From assembly GCF_012985205.1 (NCBI RefSeq), contig NZ_JABEKS010000001.1, positions 2,901,295 to 2,965,294 on the forward strand: DNA of 64,000 nucleotides, written 5' to 3'. Below the pieces are notes generated by a model, which worked only from the letters and a program-made list of their open reading frames with translations, was not told the origin of the DNA and searched no databases. A program made the translations under genes and the position numbers. This document shows, piece by piece, positions 9,093 to 17,415 of the stretch (position 1 is the first letter of the stretch; each line of letters opens with the position of its first letter). The stretch comes from Planctomonas sp. JC2975 (GTDB taxonomy: Bacteria; Actinomycetota; Actinomycetes; Actinomycetales; Microbacteriaceae).

Positions 9093-9323
9093 CGTGCGTC
9101 TCACCAAAGTGCCGACCCCTGTCCCGGTCTGGGAGTACCGCTTCCTCGCTGACATCCCCGGCCGGTGTTTTCAGCCCATCAGACCGATGTCATCTACTAC
9201 GGAGACAACCTCCTCGACTACATCGCACACGAGTTCCACGTCGGGCCACCGCACCCGACCGATCGGCCGTAGGTCCCGTTCTGGTCCGCACTGACGGAAG
9301 GACTCGAGCCCGACGAACTGTAG
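9093..9323 (+). pseudogene. Decayed SMI1/KNR4 (SUKH)-like gene
   Basis: Three stretches resemble the C-terminal half of SMI1/KNR4-family proteins: VPVWEYRFLADIPG in one frame, QTDVIYYGDNLLDYIAHEF in a second frame, and VPFWSALTEGLEPDEL just after an in-frame TAG (9270-9272). So at least one frameshift (near 9160) and one amber codon interrupt it. The family includes many contact-dependent toxin immunity proteins. No start is visible. Assignment rests on memory of the family pattern. Confidence 0.5.
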
Positions 9324-9350
9324 GCGTTTCATCGCCTCGAGGCACAGGCG

Positions 9351-9540
9351 GCGCGCAATGGGTCCGTCACCGTGCAACACGAAGGCAGCTCATCCCGAGC
9401 GGCGCGGTAAGCGATCCGCAACCGTGCCTCGCGTTGGGCGATGACGGACTCGCGGCCGGCTGCCGCCCGCAGCAGGATCCGTCACCGTTCAATATGAAGG
9501 CAGTACACCCCGAGCGGCGCGATAAGCGATCCACTTGCGC
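9351..9540 (+). repeat. Tandem pair of a 61-bp intergenic repeat with border motifs
   Basis: Two copies of a 61-bp unit (9360-9420 and 9475-9535) differ at about ten positions. Each begins G-G-(G/A)-TCCGTCACCGT-C and ends AAGCGATCC. Four copies of the GGATCC-type border motif lie here (9351-9375, 9401-9427, 9465-9490, 9516-9540). The region sits between the SUKH remnant and the DUF4062 gene and holds no credible gene. Confidence 0.7.
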
Positions 9541-9696
9541 GCAAACCGACCGGCTTGCGGGACCCTTCTGGAACACCGTTCACAGTGCACCAACCAGCGT
9601 CGTTGAGTAGCTTCCTCCACGGCTCGGAAGAATCTTTGCTCTCCGCTAGCGCTCCAGGCTTCTGATCTGCGATGGCGCTGCCGATAGTCTCGGGTC

Positions 9697-10773
9697 ATGC
9701 CTGGGGACCGTCGCGAGCAAGTATTCGTCAGTTCTACCTACCTCGACCTTCGTGACGAGCGCCAATCGGTAATCCAGGCATTGCTGATCGCAGGTTGCAT
9801 TCCCGCTGGCATGGAATTGTTCCCAGCTGGCAACGATGAAAAGTGGCGACTGATCCAGCGGGTCATCCGGGAGTGCGACTACTACGTGCTCGTTATTGGC
9901 GGGAAGTATGGCTCTGTAGATCCGACAACTGAACTTAGTTACACAGAGATGGAGTTCGACTATGCCGAGTCCCTCGGGAAGCCGATCATGGCCTTTTTGC
10001 ACGGAGAACCCGGAAAGCTGACCGGCGAGCAAATTGAGCTCGACAAGGAGCGTCGCGACAAACTCGATGCATTCCGCGCGAAGGTCGAAGCCGCCCGTGT
10101 CGTCAAGTACTGGAACACTCCCGCGGAACTTCCAGGTCATGTCGCACTTGCCCTGATGGAAACACGTGAGCATTATCCCGCCGAAGGCTGGGTTCGCGCG
10201 AGTCAGGCGATGACGCCCGAGCAGAAGACGGAGATTGCCGAGCTTCGTGCTCGTGTCGCTGAACTCACCAGGGAAACCGACTTGCGAACCACCGCACGCG
10301 CTGTCATCGCTGATGACCTTGCGCAAGGCGACGATGAGTATGCGTTCAAGTTTACGGTTACGGGTTACAGCATCGAGGACCTAGATGAGGACGGCGACGC
10401 ACCATGGAATGCCCAGAAATACACGTGGACAATCACGGAGTTCACAACGTGGAACGCTCTCCTTGAGAGAGTGGGCCCAGCGCTGCTTCATGAGGCAAGC
10501 GAGCCCGAGATGAGCAAGGCGCTTGAAGACTATGCGAGCCTGCTATGGCGCACGAAGAGGACAGTACTTGCGCCCGAGAGTTTCGGAAAGCTGTGGTCTG
10601 GTCCGTCCTTAGCCCCCGAAGTCGTCACTGACGTCGTAGTGCAGTTCTATGCTCTTGGCGTGATCGAGCGCGGTGTGAAGAAGCGCACTGTGAGCGACAA
10701 AGGCAAGTACTGGGCCCTGACCGAGTTGGGCCAGGACCAAATGATGAAGCTCCGAGCGAAACGTCGAGCCTGA
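9697..10773 (+). CDS. DUF4062-domain protein, possible defence effector
   Basis: A 358-residue protein. Residues 5-110 form a DUF4062 domain: QVFVSSTYLDLRDER at the start, then a GMELFPAGNDEKW loop, VLVIGGKYGSVD and SYTEMEFDYAESLGKP. This Rossmann/TIR-like module often heads signalling or NTPase proteins in defence islands. A coiled-coil stretch (about 170-205) links it to a C-terminal region that may be a winged helix (KKRTVSDKGKYWALTELG). No NTPase domain is attached, so it may be a stand-alone sensor or effector. A defence role is inferred from the domain and from nearby YobI-like, RX4H and Mrr-like genes. Confidence 0.75.
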   Translation: MPGDRREQVFVSSTYLDLRDERQSVIQALLIAGCIPAGMELFPAGNDEKWRLIQRVIRECDYYVLVIGGKYGSVDPTTELSYTEMEFDYAESLGKPIMAFLHGEPGKLTGEQIELDKERRDKLDAFRAKVEAARVVKYWNTPAELPGHVALALMETREHYPAEGWVRASQAMTPEQKTEIAELRARVAELTRETDLRTTARAVIADDLAQGDDEYAFKFTVTGYSIEDLDEDGDAPWNAQKYTWTITEFTTWNALLERVGPALLHEASEPEMSKALEDYASLLWRTKRTVLAPESFGKLWSGPSLAPEVVTDVVVQFYALGVIERGVKKRTVSDKGKYWALTELGQDQMMKLRAKRRA

Positions 10774-10834
10774 TTCTTGAGTTTTGCGGTGTGAGCTTCC
10801 CTACTGCAATTCCACGGCTGGTGGCCAGCGCGGG

Positions 10835-10891
10835 TGCCCGCAAATGGATCCCGTCTCGCGCTTACGCGCGGAAGCCGATCCGGTTCTGCGC
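10835..10891 (+). repeat. Paired border motifs after DUF4062 gene
   Basis: TGCCCGCAAATGGATCC (10835-10851) and GCGCGGAAGCCGATCC (10866-10881) sit in the 226-base gap between the DUF4062 gene and the next small gene, in the same order as the pair at 11271-11352. The rest of the gap shows no gene. Confidence 0.6.
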
Positions 10892-10999
10892 GTGAGTTCA
10901 TTTCACACGTAGCTGCTGTTTGGGGCCGTGCGTATTACAGTTCGAGCGATGGCGCACCTGAGGCGTTTCGGGAGGGCGTCTCGACGGACGGGAGTCGTG

Positions 11000-11242
11000 A
11001 TGGCGCGGCCGAGATCATCTGGCAAGGGCAAGATGATCTATGCGCGCGCCTTCTTGGCGACGGCAGTCATCATGACCTGTCTATTCGTTGTCGGCCTGAT
11101 CGGAGGGTTCGTAAGCCGGGGCACTCAACCACTGTTTGCCGCCGCTCTGTGGGTTGCTCTTGCACTCTTCGCAATGATGGCGGTCGTAGCGTGGATTCGT
11201 CGTGGACTGGCCTACGCAAAAGCGCGCCATCCGAAGGAGTAG
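11000..11242 (+). CDS. Small membrane protein of unknown function
   Basis: An 80-residue protein with two predicted membrane helices (about residues 12-32 and 40-62), a basic N-terminus (MARPRSSGKGK) and a basic tail (KARHPKE). The ATG at 11000 has a GGGAG site six bases upstream; an in-frame start at 10928 would add an Arg-rich segment and is less likely. I recognise no family. It stands alone between two sets of border repeats. Confidence 0.6.
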   Translation: MARPRSSGKGKMIYARAFLATAVIMTCLFVVGLIGGFVSRGTQPLFAAALWVALALFAMMAVVAWIRRGLAYAKARHPKE

Positions 11243-11270
11243 TGGACCGGCAACCGCGAGGTCGAGCCGA

Positions 11271-11352
11271 TGCCCGCAAGCCGATCCCATGGTGACGCAT
11301 CAGCGCCGTGCTGATGCCGTTCGAGCGCGGAAGCGGATCCGTCAGCGTGCGG
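11271..11352 (+). repeat. Paired border motifs enclosing a hairpin
   Basis: TGCCCGCAAGCCGATCC (11271-11287) and GCGCGGAAGCGGATCC (11325-11340) followed by GTCAGCGTGCGG. Between them is a perfect 8-bp stem GCATCAGC/GCTGATGC (11297-11304 with 11310-11317). The stop codon of the gene on the opposite strand (11342-11344) lies inside the second motif. Confidence 0.65.
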
Positions 11353-11866
11353 CTCTGACTAGTCCCACAACGTGTCTGTAGCGGGGCCTGCGGGCGAAGT
11401 CGGTCCAGGACCAGGTCGCTGGCCGGCCTTCTTCGGCGCAGAGGTGCAGCAGATCGTCGCCCATGACGATCGCGACGTGTGCACCCCACGCTGCATCCGA
11501 GTTGTTGAACAGCACAAGATCCAGGTCTTCGGCGTCGACCCGGTCGGGATGTTCGAGGCTCTGGTCCTCCCACAGCTCGCTGGATCGGTGCGGCGGGACA
11601 TGAAGGCCGAAGAGTGCTAAGACTGCGTAGGCATATCGCTGGCAGTTGGCGCCGGACTCAAGTCCACCCAATTCCGACGCCTGCGGATGCGCTTCATAAC
11701 GGTACGGAGCGACCGTCGCCCAGGCGGGCCAGCCGCCAACCGGCCGAAGCCGTCTATCGAGATCCTGCGCCTCCACGTCATGATTCCAACACGGCCGATC
11801 CACCTGCGCGCTGAACTCGACTACGTGCCGGCCGACTGGGCGAAACCGGATCTCTGGCTGGCGCAT
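11342..11866 (-). CDS. NlpC/P60-like papain-fold protein
   Basis: A 174-residue protein with the order expected of an NlpC/P60-like hydrolase: GANCQRYAYAVL places the candidate catalytic Cys at residue 75, and AWGAHVAIVMG and LLHLC give His 130 and His 141. No signal peptide is seen, so a cytoplasmic amidase or peptidase is more likely than a secreted cell-wall enzyme. The ATG at 11866 has a weak GGAG two bases upstream. Its stop is embedded in a border repeat, so the unit ends exactly at the repeat. Confidence 0.65.
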   Translation of the reverse strand: MRQPEIRFRPVGRHVVEFSAQVDRPCWNHDVEAQDLDRRLRPVGGWPAWATVAPYRYEAHPQASELGGLESGANCQRYAYAVLALFGLHVPPHRSSELWEDQSLEHPDRVDAEDLDLVLFNNSDAAWGAHVAIVMGDDLLHLCAEEGRPATWSWTDFARRPRYRHVVGLVRAAR

Positions 11867-12004
11867 TGCTCCGAGTTCGAGTCGTCGGCGCGTGGGGGAT
11901 TCTGCTGGGTGGGTTGGTTGTCGGCCGTGCCGTGCCGGAGAATCGCCGTGTCTGTGTGTGCATGCTGGTTCGATGCTTGGTCCCTCGCTGATTGGAGGAG
12001 TCGC

Positions 12005-12622
12005 GTGTCCGATGTCGCCGCTTCATCGTCGAGGCCGGTTCCGCATGCTGACCAGGTATTCGAGATGACGACGCGAGCGCACCTCGCGTGGCGGATGGCG
12101 ATTCGGGTGGCGATCCTGCGTCACTTCTGGTGGATTGTGGTGTTGCCCGTTGTAATTGTCGCTGCCGGGTGTGGATTCGAAGTCTGGCGTGGGGTCACCA
12201 CATCGTCGCGGGGTCCCGCCGTGATCGGGGTTCTTGCGCTGGCCATCGTGACTGGTTACGGAGTGTTTGCTGTCCTGCGTGAGGTGCGCCGTTACCAGCG
12301 GCTCGCGAGGGAGTCAGCGCGCAGACCGTTACGCCTCTCCACAGGTTTCGATGAGGACGGGTTCTGGTTCATTCGCAATGGCCGGGCTTTGTGGATCCGG
12401 TACGCCGCGATTGGCACCGTTCGGGTGTCCCTCGGCTGGGTGCTTCTGTGGACTAGGACGAGCGCGCGCACGATCGCGATACCTCGCGAACTCGTACCGC
12501 AAGACGCTCTCACTACCCTTCGTCGCGCCGCGCAGCACAACCAACGCGCAGGAGGCTCCGCAAATCCCTGGCGCCTCAGCGCCCACACACACGACAAACA
12601 GCAACACATCCCCACCGAGTAA
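12005..12622 (+). CDS. Membrane protein with YcxB-like domain
   Basis: A 205-residue protein starting at a GTG with a GGAGGAG ribosome site four bases upstream. Two membrane helices lie near residues 40-60 and 75-93. The C-terminal part (TGFDEDGFWFIRNGRALWIRYAAI and TIAIPRELVP) matches the YcxB-like fold, a PH-like module of unknown role. The last 25 residues are polar and His-rich. An open extension to 11687 overlaps the NlpC-like gene and is rejected. Confidence 0.65.
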   Translation: MSDVAASSSRPVPHADQVFEMTTRAHLAWRMAIRVAILRHFWWIVVLPVVIVAAGCGFEVWRGVTTSSRGPAVIGVLALAIVTGYGVFAVLREVRRYQRLARESARRPLRLSTGFDEDGFWFIRNGRALWIRYAAIGTVRVSLGWVLLWTRTSARTIAIPRELVPQDALTTLRRAAQHNQRAGGSANPWRLSAHTHDKQQHIPTE

Positions 12623-12630
12623 CACCCACC

Positions 12631-12659
12631 GGCCCGCTGACGGATCCGGTTACGGGCGG
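12631..12659 (+). repeat. Border motif between YcxB-like and sulfatase genes
   Basis: GGCCCGCTGACGGATCC followed by GGTTACGGGCGG fills most of the 49-base gap between two convergent genes. Confidence 0.55.
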
Positions 12660-12671
12660 TCCGATGGTTGC

Positions 12672-15035
12672 TTATTGGATGCCCATGGCGAGGTTGATGC
12701 GGTCTTCGGGTTTGATGAGGTGGCTGTGGTCGTCGAGTCCGAGGTCGAGTTGCACCCAGTGCACGGTTCCGTTGAAGGCGCGGCGGGAGTAGTCGTCGGT
12801 GACGGGTGAGCCGAATTCGTTGCCGATGTCGAGGGTTTCGTCGGCGGAGAACAGGAACGCTTCTGTTTGCTCAATCCTTCCGGTGCCGGCTGCGACGCCG
12901 TCGATGTAGATGGTGCCGGATCCGCCTTTGCCGATCCCGCCTCCGTCGTATGTGAACTCCCATCTCACCTGGTGGTCGCCGGCAGGGATTTCGGTGGTGC
13001 CCTCGACGAAGTACCGTTCGAGTCCGAAGAAGTTGTAGCAGAACTTCGGCTTGCCGTTCTTGACGTAGAGGGAGAGGCCGCCTGTCACGCCGCCCTGGGC
13101 GATGATGACGCCTTCGGCCGGGTCGTCGGCAACGGTGATCTGCGCGGTGAGTGAGTACGAGATGTTCTTGAACGTGATGACCGAGTTCTCGGTGAGGCGG
13201 CCCATGCCGCGGAAGAAGAGTTGCTTCTTCCCCTGGACGAGGGTGGGGCGACCTGCCATCTCGGGCAGGCCACGTTCCACGAACCGGTCGTCGAGGGGCA
13301 CGACCTGATACTTGACCGCCTCGATGAGCCAGAGCCGCTGCAGTTCGTGCAGACGGTCAGGATGCTCCCGCGAGAGGTCGCGCGCTTGCGTCCAGTCGGT
13401 CGTGGTGTCGTAGAGCTCCCAGACATCGTCGTCGAAAGCAGGAACCTTCGCGTCGATACCGGTGTCCCATGGAGTGCGGTGCTTCGTGACGGCGGTCCAC
13501 CCCTTGTGGAAGATGCCGCGGTTGCCGAACATCTCGAAGTATTGGGTTTCGTGCTGATCGGGTGCGTCCGCGTCGTTGAAGGAGTAGGCCATGCTGACGC
13601 CCTCGATCGGCTTCTGCTGAACACCGTCGACGCTGACCGGGTGCGGCACGTGGGCAAGCTCGAGGATCGTCGGCGCGACGTCGATGACGTGGTGGAACTG
13701 GTTGCGGATCTCGCCCTTGCTGTGTATCTCTGCCGGCCAGTGCACGATCGTGCCGTTGCGGGTTCCGCCGAAGTGGGAAGCGACCTGCTTCGTCCACTGA
13801 TACGGCGTATCCATGGCGTGAGCCCAGCCGACGGCGTAATGGTTATACGCCTCCGGGCCGCCGAGTTCGTCGATCTTCGATCTCAGGAATTCTGGCGTCT
13901 CGAGTGCGCCGAAGCCGCCGAGGGTGATCATCTCGTTGAACGTGCCCTTCAGCGACCCTTCGGCCGACGCTCCGTTATCGCCGATGATCACGAAGATGAG
14001 GGTCTCGTCGAGGATCTCCAGATCTTCCAGGGCATCCAGCAGCTGCCCGACGTGGTGGTCGGTGTTCTCGAGATATCCGGCGTAGATCTCCATCTGTCGG
14101 GCGAGCACGGGTTTCATCTCCTCGTCCACATCGTCCCAGGCGGGGATGCCGGCGCTGCGTTCGGTGAGTTGAGCGTCCGCCGGGACGACCCCAAGCTCCT
14201 TCTGCCGGGCGAACGTCTCTTCGCGCAGCTTGTCCCAGCCTTGATCGAATCTGCCGTGATACTTGTCCGCCCACTCCCTCGGCACGTGGTGAGGAGCATG
14301 CGTCGCGCCGGGTGCGTAGTAGGCGAAGAACGGCTTGTCCGGCATCAAGGCCTTCTGTTGGCGCATCCACGCGATTGTGTGATCGGTGAGGTCGTCGTTG
14401 AAGTAGTAGCCGTCGGACGGCTCACCCCACGGCTCTACCGGCGTGGTTCCCTCGTACAGGGCCGGGTACCACTGGTTGGTCTCGCCGCCAAGGAATCCGT
14501 AGAAGTACTCGAACCCCATACCGGTCGGCCACTGGCGGTACGGGCCCATCGGGCTGGTCTCCCAGACCGGCACCTCGTGGCACTTGCCGAACTGGGCGGT
14601 GCTGTATCCGTTGTATTTGAGCGTCTTCGCCAAGGGAGCGGCCGTGTTCGGCCAGATGGAGCTGTTGCCCGGCGCCGAAGTGGCCAGCTCGGTGATGTTC
14701 CCCATGCCGACCGAGTGATGATTACGGCCGGTCAGCAGCGCAGAACGGGTCGGCGAACACAAGGCTGTGGTGTGGAACCGCGTATAGCGCAGGCCTCCGG
14801 ACGCCAACCGCTCGAAGTTCGGCGTCTGGCACGGACCCCCGAATGCGCTCGACGACCCGAAACCGGCATCATCGATCAGAATCAGCAGCACATTCGGTGC
14901 ACCCGCCGGCGGGCGCAACGGGACGATCGGTGGATACGATGTGTCCGGATCCTTCGCGTCATACGTCGTCAGACTCGCAGGCGGCACATCGGGGTTCGGC
15001 AGGACCGTACGCTGCGGCACACTCTCCACACTCAT
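12672..15035 (-). CDS. Arylsulfatase, formylglycine type
   Basis: A 787-residue type I sulfatase. Residues 49-57 (VLLILIDDA) give metal-binding aspartates, and LCSPTRSALLTGRNHH (Cys 93 in C-S-P-T-R) is the signature whose Cys is converted to formylglycine. The metal site is completed by VIIGDNGAS. A C-terminal beta-sandwich domain of about 200 residues follows, as in long AtsA-type arylsulfatases of Pseudomonas and mycobacteria. No signal peptide is seen, so it is probably cytoplasmic. The ATG at 15035 is chosen because upstream residues look non-native. The maturation enzyme is not encoded in the window. Confidence 0.92.
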   Translation of the reverse strand: MSVESVPQRTVLPNPDVPPASLTTYDAKDPDTSYPPIVPLRPPAGAPNVLLILIDDAGFGSSSAFGGPCQTPNFERLASGGLRYTRFHTTALCSPTRSALLTGRNHHSVGMGNITELATSAPGNSSIWPNTAAPLAKTLKYNGYSTAQFGKCHEVPVWETSPMGPYRQWPTGMGFEYFYGFLGGETNQWYPALYEGTTPVEPWGEPSDGYYFNDDLTDHTIAWMRQQKALMPDKPFFAYYAPGATHAPHHVPREWADKYHGRFDQGWDKLREETFARQKELGVVPADAQLTERSAGIPAWDDVDEEMKPVLARQMEIYAGYLENTDHHVGQLLDALEDLEILDETLIFVIIGDNGASAEGSLKGTFNEMITLGGFGALETPEFLRSKIDELGGPEAYNHYAVGWAHAMDTPYQWTKQVASHFGGTRNGTIVHWPAEIHSKGEIRNQFHHVIDVAPTILELAHVPHPVSVDGVQQKPIEGVSMAYSFNDADAPDQHETQYFEMFGNRGIFHKGWTAVTKHRTPWDTGIDAKVPAFDDDVWELYDTTTDWTQARDLSREHPDRLHELQRLWLIEAVKYQVVPLDDRFVERGLPEMAGRPTLVQGKKQLFFRGMGRLTENSVITFKNISYSLTAQITVADDPAEGVIIAQGGVTGGLSLYVKNGKPKFCYNFFGLERYFVEGTTEIPAGDHQVRWEFTYDGGGIGKGGSGTIYIDGVAAGTGRIEQTEAFLFSADETLDIGNEFGSPVTDDYSRRAFNGTVHWVQLDLGLDDHSHLIKPEDRINLAMGIQ

Positions 15036-15154
15036 ACCCCGATGCTCACCCCGGACGCCCCATCCCGCGCTCCTCCACAACGGGTGAACAACCGAGACTC
15101 ACATCAGGTTGACGGCCCTCTACCCGACCGACCCCACTACTCACCGAGAGGACC

Positions 15155-15177
15155 GCCCGAAGAGCGATCCGCTTCTG
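15155..15177 (+). repeat. Border motif upstream of the isomerase-like pseudogene
   Basis: GCCCGAAGAGCGATCCGCTT, an imperfect copy of the intergenic motif, between the sulfatase start and the next gene. A related CCGATCCTGCG lies at 15180-15190. The 206-base gap otherwise holds only presumed promoter DNA. Confidence 0.45.
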
Positions 15178-15241
15178 AACCGATCCTGCGTTGACGCGTA
15201 GGGTCAGATTCGCCGGGTGGCTGAGGCTGGCGAAGATCGCC

Positions 15242-15921
15242 ATGTCGCGTATGTCCGTATTTGATCTGCTTGATGCTGAGCTGGACGGTGTCGGCCGCGT
15301 CCTCGATGACGTGACCGATCGGCAGTGGCATGCTCCTACACGATGCACCGGCTGGGATGTTGGAGCCCTTGTGGCTCACATGGGTATCGGTATCGGCCGA
15401 GTCGTCGAGTTCGCCGCCATCACACCGACTCCGACCGCCGAGCACGCGCCGAGCGCGCTATCGACCACTACCGTCGAGTCGCGGCGAGAACGTCGGAAGC
15501 GAATCGCGGTCGGTTGGTCGCCGGCGTCGATCGCCGGGTGAGGACGCCGGCCGAGGGCCGCCGAGTGTGGCGGGCAGCCCAGTCAGAGTTGGTCGCCTTG
15601 TGCAGTGCTCGCGGCTGCCGAAGCCTGATATCCACCAGGTGGGGATCAGTGATGCGGTTAGACCAGTACCTGAAGACGCGTCTGGTCGAATGCGTTGTGC
15701 ACGGGATGGACCTCACCGACGCGCTCCACAGGCCGACGATCGCCTCAGAACCAGCCCTTCAAACCGTTGCCCTGCTGTTGTGTCAGGTGTCACGGATACC
15801 GCTGGAGCCCACCGACGATCTCGTGGAGATCATCGAAACCCTCACCGGTCGTCGCGCACCAGGACATGAACTCCTTGACCGTGCCCGCGAACACGGTGGA
15901 GTGATACCCGCACTCGGATAA
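15242..15921 (+). pseudogene. Mycothiol-dependent maleylpyruvate isomerase-family gene, frameshifted
   Basis: The N-terminal frame reads MSVFDLLDAELDGVGRVL and PTRCTGWDVGALVAHMG, the hallmark helix bundle and metal-binding region of the mycothiol-dependent isomerase (DinB-like) family. The second half (AERAIDHYRR, VVHGMDLTDAL, a metal-site His in VHGMD) lies in another frame until the stop at 15921. The span is 680 bases, one short of a multiple of three, so a single deleted base near 15440-15455 explains it. Mycothiol use fits an actinobacterial host. Function would be thiol-dependent isomerase or transferase if intact. Confidence 0.75.
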
Positions 15922-15952
15922 GTGGTCGCGCGCCCAAAGCAACAGCGACGGT

Positions 15953-15980
15953 TGCCCGCAGGAGGATTCAGAAACGGTGC
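15953..15980 (+). repeat. Divergent copy of the border motif
   Basis: TGCCCGCAGGAGGATTC followed by AGAAACGGTGC, in the 58-base gap between two convergent genes; it touches the stop of the gene on the minus strand. Confidence 0.45.
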
Positions 15981-16423
15981 TAGAAGCGTTTGTCTCCGAA
16001 GCGTCCGTCTGTGTTGGCGGTCCAGCTCGCGCTGGGGTGCGGTTTGTACCGGCCGCCAGGGCCAACGTTGCGGCGAATCATGAGGTTGTCGAACATCGTC
16101 GAGCTCCGCAGAGCGAGTCGGGGGAGTTCCTTTTCGCCGGTGTGTCGTTCCAGCCCGATGAAGTAGGCACCGGCCCGGCACGCTCTCATCTGCACGCGTC
16201 GATACCAGATGAACCCGATCCCGAAGAGCGGAAGGGCAACCACGAGATCAGACAGAGCCACGATATTTCTCACATCAGGGTTGGACCGGAAAATGCCTCC
16301 CAGGACCATCGAGGCAAGCACGTAAGCCAGGAACACCGCGATCGTTCCGGAAAGTATCCGAGTTGATCGGGCTCGGAGTGTTGTCGCCTCAGAACCGATC
16401 CGCGGTTCCCATTCGTAGTCCAT
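15980..16423 (-). CDS. Two-helix membrane protein of unknown function
   Basis: A 147-residue protein with membrane helices near residues 28-52 and 60-80, then a soluble C-terminal half ending DGRFGDKRF. The ATG at 16423 follows a GGGGAGAAC ribosome site; an earlier in-frame start would add nine residues. No known domain is recognised. It is a single-gene unit flanked by border-motif copies. Confidence 0.6.
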   Translation of the reverse strand: MDYEWEPRIGSEATTLRARSTRILSGTIAVFLAYVLASMVLGGIFRSNPDVRNIVALSDLVVALPLFGIGFIWYRRVQMRACRAGAYFIGLERHTGEKELPRLALRSSTMFDNLMIRRNVGPGGRYKPHPSASWTANTDGRFGDKRF

Positions 16424-16508
16424 CTGTTCTCCCCGCTGCTCCCTGCTCAACCCGTCCTATCCGCTTCTGGCGGGCCGCCGGTGGGACGCGTCAAGTTGCA
16501 GGAGCTGT

Positions 16509-16917
16509 TTACCTGTTTTGGGTGAGGTAACTGTCTGGCAGGGGATATTCGGTTTCGCAGATAATCCGGGCGAGGGCTTGTTGTTCGATGGTGCCGGAGG
16601 TTGTTCGTACGCTTCCGTTGACCGCTGTCGCTGGGATTCCGTTCTTCGTGAAGCAGCGCGCCGTCACCGTTGCTTCTTCGGAGGGTGCGATGACCCGGAT
16701 GAAATGCACATCGGGGATGGTCGTGTGCGGGTCCTTGGCACGTAGCGTTGCGACGTCTTGAGCGAGCTTTTTGTGCAGCTGGCCCGTCCGCGCTGTTCGG
16801 CCCATAGCTGGAAGCGACGAGCTGGGGCGGTGTAGGTGCGTTCGTCGCCGTGCAGCCGGCCGTCATTGTCAGTACGCCGATGAAGACGAGGCCCCAAACT
16901 GCATGTCTTGTTCGCAC
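16509..16917 (-). pseudogene. Lipoprotein gene with a frameshift
   Basis: From GTG 16917 the first frame encodes a lipoprotein signal (VFIGVLTMTAGC, lipobox Cys 22) and PTPPQLVASSYG. The rest of the natural protein (GQLHKKLAQDVATLRAKDPH to PDSYLTQNR) lies in a second frame ending at 16509. The span is 409 bases, one more than a multiple of three, so a single insertion near 16790-16805 fits. I do not recognise the mature protein. A surface lipoprotein is implied if the frame is restored. Confidence 0.6.
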
Positions 16918-17291
16918 CCGTTTCTCCGCTCGTCAGGCCCGGGATGAATCTAGTCGCCCGGGCGATGCTCACGACAGACGTTGCGATCCGAAATAGGGAT
17001 CAGAAGAGACGGGATGAAGAGCGAGCAGCCAGCGTCAATCACGAACTGGTTTCCTGCCGCGGTCGAGGGGGCTGCAGCAGTCCCGGACGACAACAAATCG
17101 ATCCGCGCGCCCGCTAATGGATCCGACTGCGTGCGGCTTCGATGCCGCTGCCGTTGCTGACAATGCCCTCGATCCGGAACCAGGGACCCCGCTTGGGATG
17201 TATCCAATGATGGCTTGAGCGCGACCTTTTCGGAGTCGGGCATCTGTTCGGGGGACCCGGAAGGATGCCGGACGCAGCTATAGAGAGCCGC
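16918..17291. other. Gene-poor gap with border motifs
   Basis: No supported gene. It contains AATCGATCCGCGCGCCCGC (17096-17114) running into GCCCGCTAATGGATCC and GACTGCGTGCGG (17109-17136), one of the best copies of the intergenic motif. The rest may include the promoter of the lipoprotein gene. Confidence 0.5.
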
Positions 17292-17410
17292 ATGGACGAC
17301 GATGGCCTCGGGACGCCAAACTGCCCGTATTGTCTCGCGCCCTTGGAACTCGCGGTGCCAAGCAATCGCCCTGCTGGTCGTGCCCGGAGTGCGAACTGAT
17401 TGTCCTTTGA
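17292..17410 (+). pseudogene. Tiny zinc-ribbon gene with a one-base deletion
   Basis: From ATG 17292 the frame reads MDDDGLGTPNCPYCLAPLEL (CPYC knuckle). The partner knuckle WSCPECELIVL lies in the next frame and ends at 17410. The span is 119 bases, one short of 40 codons, so one missing base near 17365 would restore a 39-residue protein with two Cys-x2-Cys pairs. Such two-knuckle zinc ribbons are often nucleic-acid or protein adaptors. It stops six bases before the stop of the convergent YobI-like gene. Confidence 0.5.
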
Positions 17411-17415
17411 CCTCG

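Noticed and set aside
9360..9535. CRISPR array
   Set aside because: Only two imperfect 61-bp units, unequal content and no cas genes.
13221..15194. A 657-residue open frame on the plus strand
   Set aside because: It lies antisense to a well-supported sulfatase and is Arg/Val/Asp-rich as expected for a mirror of GC-rich coding DNA; no domain is visible.
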